Positions 35,563 to 43,864 of a DNA stretch of 64,000 nt are shown piece after piece (the first letter of the stretch is position 1; each line of letters begins with the position of its first letter). The position numbers and the translations under genes were made by a program. The stretch lies in assembly GCA_002345965.1 (NCBI GenBank), contig DDTF01000029.1, positions 1 through 64,000 on the forward strand. Direction: 5' to 3'. Source of the DNA: Flammeovirgaceae bacterium UBA2371 (GTDB lineage: Bacteria > Bacteroidota > Bacteroidia > Cytophagales > Cyclobacteriaceae). Below the pieces are notes generated by a model. The model searched no databases and had not been told where the DNA came from. It saw nothing but the letters and a program-made list of their open reading frames with translations.

Positions 35563-35919
35563 CTATTGCTTATGTTCCAGACCCTTTGAGGAAACTAATT
35601 TGCCTTCAGGGGTAAATTTAATCTCTACTTTTTTCCCGTTCTTTTTCCCCTGGTAACTGTAGTGAAGTGGAATAGCTCTTGAAGTTCCTGGTGTCCCTTG
35701 ATCAGCAGGAGCGGCCGTGGTGTGTTGAAAATGTGAGAACCATGCTCCACCCTTTATTTGCATTTTGGTGGAACCAAATTCTTGTTCGAATGTTTGGAGT
35801 ACTGCGGCCGGTACTTGCTCATCTTTAATTTTTTCAAACATAGTCATTGGAGTAGTTTGAGCATAAGACCAAACGGCACTGAGTAACAGCATGACTGCTG
35901 TGAGTTTTAACGTTTTCAT
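35563..35919 (-). CDS. Secreted PepSY-like protein
   Basis: 118 residues with a signal peptide ending near SYAQT. The body resembles a single PepSY-like (putative beta-lactamase-inhibitor-like) unit: VPAAVLQTFEQEFGSTKMQI, then strands HYSYQGKKNGKKVEIKFTPE and a C-terminal EGKLVSSKG. It is preceded by shared element F, so it probably belongs to the island regulon. Function unknown. Confidence 0.65.
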   Translation of the reverse strand: MKTLKLTAVMLLLSAVWSYAQTTPMTMFEKIKDEQVPAAVLQTFEQEFGSTKMQIKGGAWFSHFQHTTAAPADQGTPGTSRAIPLHYSYQGKKNGKKVEIKFTPEGKLVSSKGLEHKQ

Positions 35920-35984
35920 AATCTTGAATTTTGAATGTAAGTATTTTCTATATGCTAAATACGTTCATTCAAATCATGAAAGAT

Positions 35985-36010
35985 GAAATCATTTTGGCAT
36001 TGAATTACAA
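35985..36010 (-). promoter_or_regulatory. Shared island promoter element, site F
   Basis: Minus strand: CCAAAATGATTTC (CC at 35997), exactly 36 nt before TATTTAGC (35961 downward). The upstream half-site (TTGTAAT) is poorly conserved, so this is one of the weaker matches. The secreted PepSY-like gene starts at 35919. Confidence 0.5.
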
Positions 36011-36031
36011 ATATTTGACTTTCTTCACAAA

Positions 36032-37015
36032 TTACTTCAATTCATATATGGAGATTTTATTTCCTGCCCAAGCATCAAGATTGGTGATGGTGGAAGAGGC
36101 TATGTTTTGCAACGCCTCTCTGGTCAGGAATGCCTGATGGCCGGTGATTAGCACATTTCTAAAACTTAATAATCTGGCGATGATGTCGTCTTGCAATACA
36201 TCTTCAGAATGGTCTTGAAAAAACAGGTTGGCTTCCTCCTCATATACATCCATTCCAAAACCGCCAATATGCTTACTCTTGAGGCCATCAATAACATCTT
36301 TTGTATTTACCAAACCTCCTCGACTTGTGTTAATTAACATTACGCCAGGTCGCATGATCTCAATTGTTTCTTTATTTATGATATGCATCGTCTCCTTTAT
36401 CAAAGGTACATGAAGTGTAATGATGTCACTTTCGCGGCATAGTGTATTAACGTCCACGTATTCCACGGTGTCGATGATCTCAGGATTCTTTTGAATGTCA
36501 TAGGCTAAAATCCTACAACCAAATCCATTCAATACTTTTGACACGACACAACCGATTTTACCCGTTCCCATGATACCAATGGTTTTACCGTTCATGTCGA
36601 AACCCACCAAGCCGTCCAGAGAAAAGTTTAACTCCATGATCCGGTTGTGCGCGGATATAAGCTTTCGGTTAAGGGCAAGCATCATAGCAACGGTATGCTC
36701 TGCCACTGCATAAGGTGAATATCCGGGCACATTGGCCACATGCATGCCAAGCTTTAGCGCGTGAGGCAGGTCAACATGATTAAATCCTGCTGAACGAAGG
36801 GCGATGAATTTTACCCCCTGCTCATATAGTAAATCCAACACAGGACCGGAAGCATCATCATTGACAAATAAGGAGACTGCATCGCAACCATTCGCTAATG
36901 TGCTTGTCTTACCATTCAGAGATTCCTGCAACAATATGAATTCATGCTTATGCTGGTTCGCCTCAATTAGGTATTGTTTTTCAAACAGGTGTGTGCTGTA
37001 GATAGCAACCTTCAT
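36032..37015 (-). CDS. ldhA: D-2-hydroxyacid (D-lactate) dehydrogenase
   Basis: 327 residues, the usual length for D-lactate dehydrogenases. NAD-binding GTGKIG at about 151-156; active-site Arg in LINTSRGGLVN, and His in GHQAFLTREAL near residue 296, as in D-LDH. It reduces pyruvate to D-lactate and regenerates NAD+ when respiration is limited. It is the last gene of the ppsA-regulator-glgA-GH57-ldh operon, 11 nt after the GH57 gene. Confidence 0.88.
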   Translation of the reverse strand: MKVAIYSTHLFEKQYLIEANQHKHEFILLQESLNGKTSTLANGCDAVSLFVNDDASGPVLDLLYEQGVKFIALRSAGFNHVDLPHALKLGMHVANVPGYSPYAVAEHTVAMMLALNRKLISAHNRIMELNFSLDGLVGFDMNGKTIGIMGTGKIGCVVSKVLNGFGCRILAYDIQKNPEIIDTVEYVDVNTLCRESDIITLHVPLIKETMHIINKETIEIMRPGVMLINTSRGGLVNTKDVIDGLKSKHIGGFGMDVYEEEANLFFQDHSEDVLQDDIIARLLSFRNVLITGHQAFLTREALQNIASSTITNLDAWAGNKISIYELK

Positions 37016-37026
37016 AGAGGTTTGGT

Positions 37027-38274
37027 TTAATTTTCAATCAATTGAGACTCCAAATTGTCAAGTATACGTTTTGTGCCAACAGCTTTCTTTTGTGCTTTGT
37101 CTTCAAGCCTCATTTCAAAATCACTTAACACGTTCATATAATTAATGTATGCTTCATAAGGAGAGTTGTAATGATTGAAGTATTTATGAACGTCACCATC
37201 GGCAAAATATTTTGTACACATATAATAGAAATGATCGCTGGTTTGTAAATACTTCCATTTCTTTATCATACTCGTATCTTGACAATTGATGACACGTTTC
37301 TGCAAACGATAAAGGCTATCAAAAGCATCGCGCTGTAAATCATTGCTTAGCCAGGCAGAAAGGTCACGCTCTTCATCTGCCCATGATATTGGATTTGCAA
37401 TAGACATTGGAGCGATTGCAGTGAGCTTTTGTATCGCTTCTGTCGGTGTTATGAAAGAATAATCTGAATTGTTAAGCACTCGATTCGGAAGCGCCTTTAA
37501 AAACTCAAAAATTCCGCTTTCAGCCCATTGATGCTCACCAAACGTTTCATAGTCCATAAACAAATTAATAAGTTGTTCGTGATGTGGAACAGCGTTCAAC
37601 CAATGCGTGAACTTGTCAGCAGTAAGCGGTCGCTCACTCCAATTGGTATCCGAAAACCTAAAAGCAATATCATCGCTCAGTTTATAGTTCTTTAACAGCA
37701 ACTTCAAATCATGATCCGGATGCTGATACACGTAATTTGGACTTCGCCATCCCAAAATACGATCAGCGCCTTCGGTAAGCATGGCTTTAAATCCAAGTTT
37801 ATTTGCCATATCGCCAATGTGATTGCTGTAAATCAATTCGGTATTTCTTAACACCGTTGGCCGTTGACCAAAGAGCTTTTCAATACGAAGTGAATGTTCA
37901 ATCACCTGGCTTCGAAACTCTGTCTCACTTTTCAGTGATGCCAGCGAGTGCGCTGCAGTTTCTGCTAAAAATTCAACCTGACCGGTAGCGGCCAGTTCTT
38001 TAAAACTATCCAAGACATCAGGTGCATACAACTCAAACTGATCCAACGCAGTGCCAGAGATGGAGTAACTAATCTTAAAACGTCCTTTTGAGTTTTGAAT
38101 TAACTCCAACATAAGTTCATTGGCAGGTCTATAGCACTTTTCTGCTACTTTGTTCATGATAAAGGCATTGTAACCATCATCGAAATAATTATCGCTTTTA
38201 GCAATATCAAAGAATCGATAATGCCTTAGGCGAAAGGGCTGGTGAACCTGAAAGTATAAACACAAATGGCGCAT
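37027..38274 (-). CDS. GH57 glucan hydrolase/transferase
   Basis: 415 residues, no signal peptide. GH57 motifs are visible in order: YFQVHQPFRLRHY near the start, FLAETAAHSLASL, LRNTELIYSN (nucleophile Glu) and MDYETFGEHQW (acid/base Asp). GH57 includes alpha-amylases and 4-alpha-glucanotransferases acting on alpha-glucans. Cytoplasmic location and its place behind glycogen synthase point to glycogen trimming. Confidence 0.9.
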   Translation of the reverse strand: MRHLCLYFQVHQPFRLRHYRFFDIAKSDNYFDDGYNAFIMNKVAEKCYRPANELMLELIQNSKGRFKISYSISGTALDQFELYAPDVLDSFKELAATGQVEFLAETAAHSLASLKSETEFRSQVIEHSLRIEKLFGQRPTVLRNTELIYSNHIGDMANKLGFKAMLTEGADRILGWRSPNYVYQHPDHDLKLLLKNYKLSDDIAFRFSDTNWSERPLTADKFTHWLNAVPHHEQLINLFMDYETFGEHQWAESGIFEFLKALPNRVLNNSDYSFITPTEAIQKLTAIAPMSIANPISWADEERDLSAWLSNDLQRDAFDSLYRLQKRVINCQDTSMIKKWKYLQTSDHFYYMCTKYFADGDVHKYFNHYNSPYEAYINYMNVLSDFEMRLEDKAQKKAVGTKRILDNLESQLIEN

Positions 38275-38286
38275 AGTATTTGGTCT

Positions 38287-39534
38287 TTATGTAAGTTGGC
38301 GATAGATGCTGAGAACCTTCCCGGCTGCTACATCCCAGGTAATGGACTTTACTTCAACAGCAGCGCCATTGGAAAGCGTGTACGCCAACGGCTGGTGGAC
38401 AAGCACACTATGTATTGTATCAGCCAGTGCTTCGGTGTCCCAGAAGTCAATTTTGATCGCATTTTTTAATACTTCCGAAACACCTGATTGCTTTGAAATG
38501 ATCACCGGAACATCGGCCTGAACGGCCTCAAGTGGTGAAATCCCAAACGGCTCTGATACCGATGGCATAACGTAAAGATCGGTTTGAGAAAGCAGGGTAT
38601 TCACATCAGCACCTTTCAGAAATCCCGTAAAATGAAAATGCGAACCGATCCCCAGCCAGGCAACCATCCGGATCATATCTTCCAGTTTGTCACCGCTTCC
38701 GGCCATTACAAACTGCACATGCGGAAAACGTTGCAATACCTTATGGGCAGCCGATACAAAGTACTCCGGTCCCTTTTGAAAGGTAATGCGGCCAAGAAAC
38801 GTAACAATCTTATCTTTAATTGGCTTCTCCACTTTTGGCAATTCTTTTTGTTGAATGCCGTTGTGTACGACAGATATTTTTTTTGCATCAATACCATACC
38901 GGCTTATAATAACTTGCCTGGTAAGGTCGCTTACGGCAATTATATGATCTGCGCCAAGCATCCCGGCTTGCTCGGCTTTAAAAACATCCGGATTTACATT
39001 TTCGCCAGAACGATCAAATTCTGTAGCATGTACGTGGATGACCAAGGGCTTGCCGCTCACATCTTTTGCTGCTAGTCCTGCCGGGAACGTAAGCCAATCG
39101 TGGGCGTGTATAACATCAAATTTTTGGTCATTTGCTATCTGGGCCGCAACGGAAGCGTAGTTAGCCACCTCTTCAAATAGATTATGCCCGTAATTTCCGC
39201 TAAACGAAAAATGATATTCGCTTTGCCGTTCTTTTGTTACACTTGTTCTCCTTATCTCATTAAATAATTCAGGCGTTGTGTAAGGCGACAACGAGGATGA
39301 AACTGAAATATACTCAAACATGTTTTTATATTTTCGCATTATTTTACTGACAGCTACATCACCGGCACTCAACAATTTTAAATTAGCCGTTTCCTCGTCA
39401 CCGCATGCTTTTGGAATAACAAATGTGACTTCTATGCTTCGCCTAAGCATTGCGTTCACCAGTCCTTCACATGCAGTGCCAAGGCCCCCTGAAATGTGGG
39501 GTGGAAATTCCCACCCAAACATAAGTACTCGCAT
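38287..39534 (-). CDS. Glycogen synthase-like glycosyltransferase (GT4/GT5 type)
   Basis: 415 residues. N-terminal motif WEFPPHISGGLGTACEGLV, catalytic-domain motif FLGRITFQKGPEYFVSA and the C-terminal PSVSEPFGISPLEAVQADVP with the E-x7-E pair. The short form matches archaeal/bacterial NDP-sugar-dependent glycogen synthases. It makes alpha-1,4-glucan from NDP-glucose. It lies between the HMA-AraC regulator (22-nt gap) and the GH57 gene (12-nt gap). Confidence 0.85.
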   Translation of the reverse strand: MRVLMFGWEFPPHISGGLGTACEGLVNAMLRRSIEVTFVIPKACGDEETANLKLLSAGDVAVSKIMRKYKNMFEYISVSSSLSPYTTPELFNEIRRTSVTKERQSEYHFSFSGNYGHNLFEEVANYASVAAQIANDQKFDVIHAHDWLTFPAGLAAKDVSGKPLVIHVHATEFDRSGENVNPDVFKAEQAGMLGADHIIAVSDLTRQVIISRYGIDAKKISVVHNGIQQKELPKVEKPIKDKIVTFLGRITFQKGPEYFVSAAHKVLQRFPHVQFVMAGSGDKLEDMIRMVAWLGIGSHFHFTGFLKGADVNTLLSQTDLYVMPSVSEPFGISPLEAVQADVPVIISKQSGVSEVLKNAIKIDFWDTEALADTIHSVLVHQPLAYTLSNGAAVEVKSITWDVAAGKVLSIYRQLT

Positions 39535-39556
39535 AGAATGTTAATTTATTGTATAG

Positions 39557-40174
39557 TCACTTCATTCTTAAATAGTCTAGTGGTTTGCGTAAGTGTTTCA
39601 GAAAGCTTTTGTAATCCCTAAGTGAAATTCCAGTAACCTCTTTGAATTGTTTTGATAAATGTGATACACTGCTATAATTAAGTTTTTGCACGATTTCGCT
39701 CAGGTTCAGGTGATCATCATATTCAAGCAATTCCTTTACCTTCTCCACCTTGTGCAGAATAATATATTTCTCAATAGTAATTCGCTCATAGTGCGTAAAC
39801 ATCCTGCTTAAATGACTATAATTGAATCCCAACTCTTTGGCAATTTTATCTGAAAATCGTTTAGGTAATTGTTCATCCCCCGATCTACTGATGGCATCAA
39901 GGATAAGGGTTTTGATTTGATCAACTAGTTGCTGGTCGCGGTCTGTTATTAACTCAAATCCATTCTTTCTGAGTACAGTCTGAATTCTTGTGATATCAAT
40001 GTCATTTGGATCGAATTCAACCACGGCTCTTCCTAATTTAGCACTCTTCGCTTTCACATGAATCTTCAACAATTCATCGTGAAGTACCTTGATGCAACGG
40101 GTGCAGACCATCCCCTTAATATAGAGTACCTTTACCACTGATGTTTTTTTATTCGGTTTCACTCGTTGTTGCAA
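39557..40174 (-). CDS. HMA-AraC fusion regulator, copy 2 (inside ppsA-glgA operon)
   Basis: 205 residues from a TTG at 40174 that directly abuts the ppsA stop; GTG at residue 5 is an alternative. MxCxxC appears as GMVCTRC (C24/C27). The AraC double HTH spans about residues 100-195 (LSEIVQKLNYSSVSHLSKQF, then KEVTGISLRDYK). Placed between ppsA and glycogen synthase, it may adjust its own operon. Metal or redox sensing is inferred. Confidence 0.85.
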   Translation of the reverse strand: MQQRVKPNKKTSVVKVLYIKGMVCTRCIKVLHDELLKIHVKAKSAKLGRAVVEFDPNDIDITRIQTVLRKNGFELITDRDQQLVDQIKTLILDAISRSGDEQLPKRFSDKIAKELGFNYSHLSRMFTHYERITIEKYIILHKVEKVKELLEYDDHLNLSEIVQKLNYSSVSHLSKQFKEVTGISLRDYKSFLKHLRKPLDYLRMK

Positions 40175-42610
40175 TCAATAATATGCACGTGTATGTGTAA
40201 ACTTCTCTTCAGCCCTATTTATGTTTTCAATTCCCGCAAATAGGGCATCGGGGGTAAATGAAATGCTTCCGATATTCTTGTCCACCAGGAATGATGCAAA
40301 CTCCGGGTAATCGCTGGGAGCCTGACCACACAATCCTATTTTCACCCCCGCATATCTTGACTTCTCTATTGTCATGGCGATTAGTTGTTCAACCGCTTCA
40401 TCATAGGGTGAGAAAATTTCACTTAACAAACCTGAATCCCGATCTGCACCCAATGTGAGTTGAGTTAGATCATTGGAACCTATTGAAAAACCATCAAAAA
40501 ATTCGGCAAACTTGTCCGCTAGCAAAGCATTGCTGGGTATCTCTGCCATCATGTATAGCTCTAATTCATTGTCACCTCGTTTCAACCCGAGCTCAGCCAT
40601 TAAGTCAATGATTTTTTGAGCCTCATGTAGCGTACGGCAAAATGGAATCATCAACTTTATGTTCGTAAGACCCATTTCCTCCCGAGCATACTTCATGGCT
40701 TTACACTCCATTTCAAATGCCTCCCGATATAAAGGGTGATAGTAGCGCGATGCTCCTCTGAACCCAATCATTGGATTACTTTCTTCGGGCTCAAATTCTT
40801 TTCCGCCAATAAGATTAGCGTATTCATTCGATTTAAAATCACTCATTCGCACAATCACCTCTCTTGGGTAGAATGCTGCTGCGATGGTGCCGATAGCTTC
40901 AGCAAGCTTATGAATGAAATAATCCTCTTTGGTAGGATAGTGATGTGTAAGCCTCTCTATTTTTGATTTAACCTGTGTATCCTTTAATGAATTGAAATGC
41001 TTTAACGCCATCGGATGAATTTGAATAGCATTATTGATGATAAACTCCATCCGCATAAGCCCAATACCATCACTGGGAAGAAAAGAGTATTTGAATGCCT
41101 GCTCCGGATCACCCAGAATTAGCATTACGTTAGTTTTGGGTTTGTGAATTATTCCCAGATCAATAGTAGTCTCCGACCACTTTAGTTTCCCATCGTATAC
41201 GAATCCCGTTTCCCCCTCAGCTGATGAGACCGTTATAAGCTGTCCATCCCGAATCGATTGAGTGCCTTTTCCGGTGCCGACTACTGCCACGGCTCCAACC
41301 TCCCTGGCTACTATTGCTGCATGACTTGTTCGCCCTCCTTGATCCGTTACAATGGCAGCCGCTTTCTTTAAAATTGGATCCCAATCAGGATCTGTCTTTT
41401 TTGTCACCAGTACTTCCCCTTTGCTCAACTTGTTAATTTCCAAAGGGGAATTTAAAATCCTCGCGATGCCAGAGGCTATTCTATTACCAAGCCCTATACC
41501 CGAACATATTTTTTCACCTTTATCTTTGATCTTGTATTGCGTAAACGTTGCATTGTTATGTTTTCTACTTTGAACCGTTTCCGGCCTGGCCTGAACGATG
41601 AACAACTCGTTTAGAATACCATCTTTGGCCCATTCAATATCCATCGGGTGACCGTAGTATTTTTCTATTTCACAACCCCATTTAGCCAATTGGATAATTT
41701 CAAAATCGCTCAATACAAATTTTTGTTGCATGCTTAACGGGGTATCAAGATTTACAACCGTAGCCTTGGCATGATGGAAATTCTCAAGAGCTGGTTCTAC
41801 ATACTTCATCACCTTTGCCTTGCTACCAAGTTTTCGGGAAATAATGGGTTGTTTGAAATTGCCAAGTGTAGTTTTAAAGACTTTGAACTCGTCTGTATTG
41901 ACATGGCCCTGCACAACATTCTCTCCGAGCCCCCATGCTCCCGAAATAACCACCACATTCTCAAATCCAGAATCAGGGTCAAGCGTAAACATTACTCCGG
42001 CAGAAGCTTTATCAGACCGAACCATTAGTTGAACTCCTACGGACAAGGCTACCTTATTGTGATCAAATCCATTGTCAATTCTGTATTTGATAGCACGGTC
42101 GGTATACAAAGAAGCATAGCAACGGTGACAAGCATTTAACACATTTTCAAAACCTGAAATATTCAAAAACGTTTCCTGTTGTCCGGCAAAGCTTGCTTCT
42201 GGAAGATCTTCGGCTGTGGCGCTACTTCTCACAGCAAAACTTACCTGCGTTCCATATTTATCAACCAAATATTTAACACCTTCTTGGATTGATATCTTAA
42301 TCTCAACGGGAAAGGTTGCCCCTAAAATCAGATTACGGGCTGCAACACCAACCGCAGAAAGATTGCTGAATGATTTTATATCTAGTTTCCGTATTATCGA
42401 ATTGAGTTTGGGGCGCAACCCGTTGTAGTCTAAGAAGTGCCAATAGGCTGATGCAGTCGTGGAAAACCCATCTGGGATTTTCATTCCGGCAGAAGAGAGG
42501 GCATTGAACATTTCGCCCAACGAGGCATTTTTTCCTCCCACCTGGTTCAAATCCGTTAATTTAATCTCACTAAATTTCTTTATCAGACCCATATTGTAGT
42601 GCTGTTTCAT
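40175..42610 (-). CDS. ppsA: Phosphoenolpyruvate synthase
   Basis: 811 residues, full length. N-terminal ATP-grasp domain (GGKNASLGEMF, VRSSATAEDLPEASFAGQQE), the phosphohistidine domain GGRTSHAAIVARE and the C-terminal PEP barrel with catalytic Cys in GLCGQAPSDYPEF. It turns pyruvate + ATP into PEP + AMP + Pi, so it also generates AMP. ATG 42610 lies only 3 nt past a weak -7-like box, so ATG 42592 (MGLIKKFSEIKL) may be the real start. First gene of its operon under element D. Confidence 0.92.
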   Translation of the reverse strand: MKQHYNMGLIKKFSEIKLTDLNQVGGKNASLGEMFNALSSAGMKIPDGFSTTASAYWHFLDYNGLRPKLNSIIRKLDIKSFSNLSAVGVAARNLILGATFPVEIKISIQEGVKYLVDKYGTQVSFAVRSSATAEDLPEASFAGQQETFLNISGFENVLNACHRCYASLYTDRAIKYRIDNGFDHNKVALSVGVQLMVRSDKASAGVMFTLDPDSGFENVVVISGAWGLGENVVQGHVNTDEFKVFKTTLGNFKQPIISRKLGSKAKVMKYVEPALENFHHAKATVVNLDTPLSMQQKFVLSDFEIIQLAKWGCEIEKYYGHPMDIEWAKDGILNELFIVQARPETVQSRKHNNATFTQYKIKDKGEKICSGIGLGNRIASGIARILNSPLEINKLSKGEVLVTKKTDPDWDPILKKAAAIVTDQGGRTSHAAIVAREVGAVAVVGTGKGTQSIRDGQLITVSSAEGETGFVYDGKLKWSETTIDLGIIHKPKTNVMLILGDPEQAFKYSFLPSDGIGLMRMEFIINNAIQIHPMALKHFNSLKDTQVKSKIERLTHHYPTKEDYFIHKLAEAIGTIAAAFYPREVIVRMSDFKSNEYANLIGGKEFEPEESNPMIGFRGASRYYHPLYREAFEMECKAMKYAREEMGLTNIKLMIPFCRTLHEAQKIIDLMAELGLKRGDNELELYMMAEIPSNALLADKFAEFFDGFSIGSNDLTQLTLGADRDSGLLSEIFSPYDEAVEQLIAMTIEKSRYAGVKIGLCGQAPSDYPEFASFLVDKNIGSISFTPDALFAGIENINRAEEKFTHTRAYY

Positions 42611-42644
42611 ACACTTAAGTACGATAAAGCGAAATGCTTTTGAC

Positions 42645-42677
42645 GAAATAATTTTGGTTAAGAGTTGTATTTAATTG
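42645..42677 (-). promoter_or_regulatory. Shared island promoter element, site D
   Basis: Minus strand: ATTAAATACAAC, six bases (TCTTAA), then CCAAAATTATTTC, with CC at 42657. Exactly 36 nt on, TACTTAAG occupies the -7 place. ppsA follows. The 33-nt block closely matches site C upstream of 55495, which is 12.7 kb away on the other strand. Confidence 0.72.
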
Positions 42678-42686
42678 TATCCCATG

Positions 42687-43268
42687 CTACAAACAGGGAA
42701 TAGAAGGCATTTTGGCTGAAGCGATCTCTGAAAGCTGCTCCTCGTATAGCCACAAAAATTTATTCAGTTCCAAATAATTTAAAGGTGTAAGACTGAACTC
42801 TTCTTTTATGGACTTCATCTTTTCGACATACCATTCGTAATGGTCCTTAATGTCTTTGCACTGGCCGGAATTAAATGCATTAACCAGGCGGTGACTTGAT
42901 GAACAATAGATTGGAAAAAGATTTGGGAAGTGGAAGCAACAATACTTTGACGCAAAGTGATACAACTCACAGGGGTTGTGAATCATCTCAAATTTACAAA
43001 TGTCAGTAACAACAGAGTGGTCACCTTTCATTAATCGATCGTCAATGTTTAAAGAATGAATATGTGCTGCCATAGTAGTTTGCCCACCGTTTTGCCATAG
43101 TGACGGGTTTCCAATTGCCGCCACCTTGGATATTACCGTATCGATGCTTTGGTTACCAATCATTGATTTTATGAAATCAAACATCTTTTTCTCACCGGTA
43201 AAATATCCTTCAATACTCTTAAAATAAATTACCAGCTCTTCTACGGAGGACTGACTGTTGCTACTCAT
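42687..43268 (-). CDS. Unrecognised soluble protein ending the glucan-phosphorylase operon
   Basis: 193 residues, soluble, helical, with scattered cysteines and a CCFHFPNLFPIYCSSSHR stretch at about residues 109-126. No signal peptide and no motif I recognise. The start overlaps the previous gene's stop (ATGA), so it is coupled to it. A helix-hairpin-helix glycosylase-like fold crossed my mind from the general pattern but is not supported. Confidence 0.6.
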   Translation of the reverse strand: MSSNSQSSVEELVIYFKSIEGYFTGEKKMFDFIKSMIGNQSIDTVISKVAAIGNPSLWQNGGQTTMAAHIHSLNIDDRLMKGDHSVVTDICKFEMIHNPCELYHFASKYCCFHFPNLFPIYCSSSHRLVNAFNSGQCKDIKDHYEWYVEKMKSIKEEFSLTPLNYLELNKFLWLYEEQLSEIASAKMPSIPCL

Positions 43269-43864
43269 TTGTCTTGATCTTTTTTACCTTCAATTCTATT
43301 CTTCAACCTCTGATATCGTCCAACCTTTTTACTTAGGTAAGTTAAAGGCCCGGTTAAAATCAATTCGCCTTCCCCTGTGGCCAGTTGTTTAGCATACTTG
43401 CTAATAATGGGTGACACAACAATAACTTCATCTTCTATTGGTGCATTCAATTGTATTACCTCCATCTTAAATTCTTCCAGCGTTTGATTGCCAAGGATTG
43501 TAACGGTTTCAAGCCATATGGCATCCGGTTCCATTGTAATTTCTATGGAATGATCTTCAAACTTGCTATCCTTCTTTAGGTAATACTTATAGTCCTGATG
43601 CTGAGGTGTGGTGAATATAATAGTATCCCTTTTTCCCATCCGCAAACTAAAAGTTCCGTCAGCGTTGCTAAGCGTTCCCCACTCTTTGTTCAAATTGAAT
43701 ACAGTTACACCAGCAAGTATCCCACGCTCGGGCTTAAGGCAATTCACCTGACCACTCAAAACAATAAGAGTGTCCTTATTGGGTTTGTTTTGTGCCATGG
43801 AAGTTTTGACAAATCCGCTAACGCCAAACACAGCAATAATGGTGATGAATAGTTTTATCTTCAT
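43265..43864 (-). CDS. Secreted protein with carboxypeptidase-regulatory-like domain
   Basis: 199 residues, signal peptide ending near TSMAQN. The first ~90 mature residues match the CarboxypepD_reg-like beta-sandwich seen at the start of TonB-dependent receptors and in secreted Bacteroidetes proteins (LIVLSGQVNCLKPERGILAG, VTVFNLNKEWGTLSNADGTF). No receptor barrel follows. It is coupled on both sides by 4-nt overlaps, so a secreted protein is made with a cytoplasmic phosphorylase. Confidence 0.75.
   Translation of the reverse strand: MKIKLFITIIAVFGVSGFVKTSMAQNKPNKDTLIVLSGQVNCLKPERGILAGVTVFNLNKEWGTLSNADGTFSLRMGKRDTIIFTTPQHQDYKYYLKKDSKFEDHSIEITMEPDAIWLETVTILGNQTLEEFKMEVIQLNAPIEDEVIVVSPIISKYAKQLATGEGELILTGPLTYLSKKVGRYQRLKNRIEGKKDQDK

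Noticed and set aside
37803..39075. Plus-strand ORFs opposite GH57 and glycogen synthase
   Set aside because: Antisense to conserved enzymes; no own motifs.
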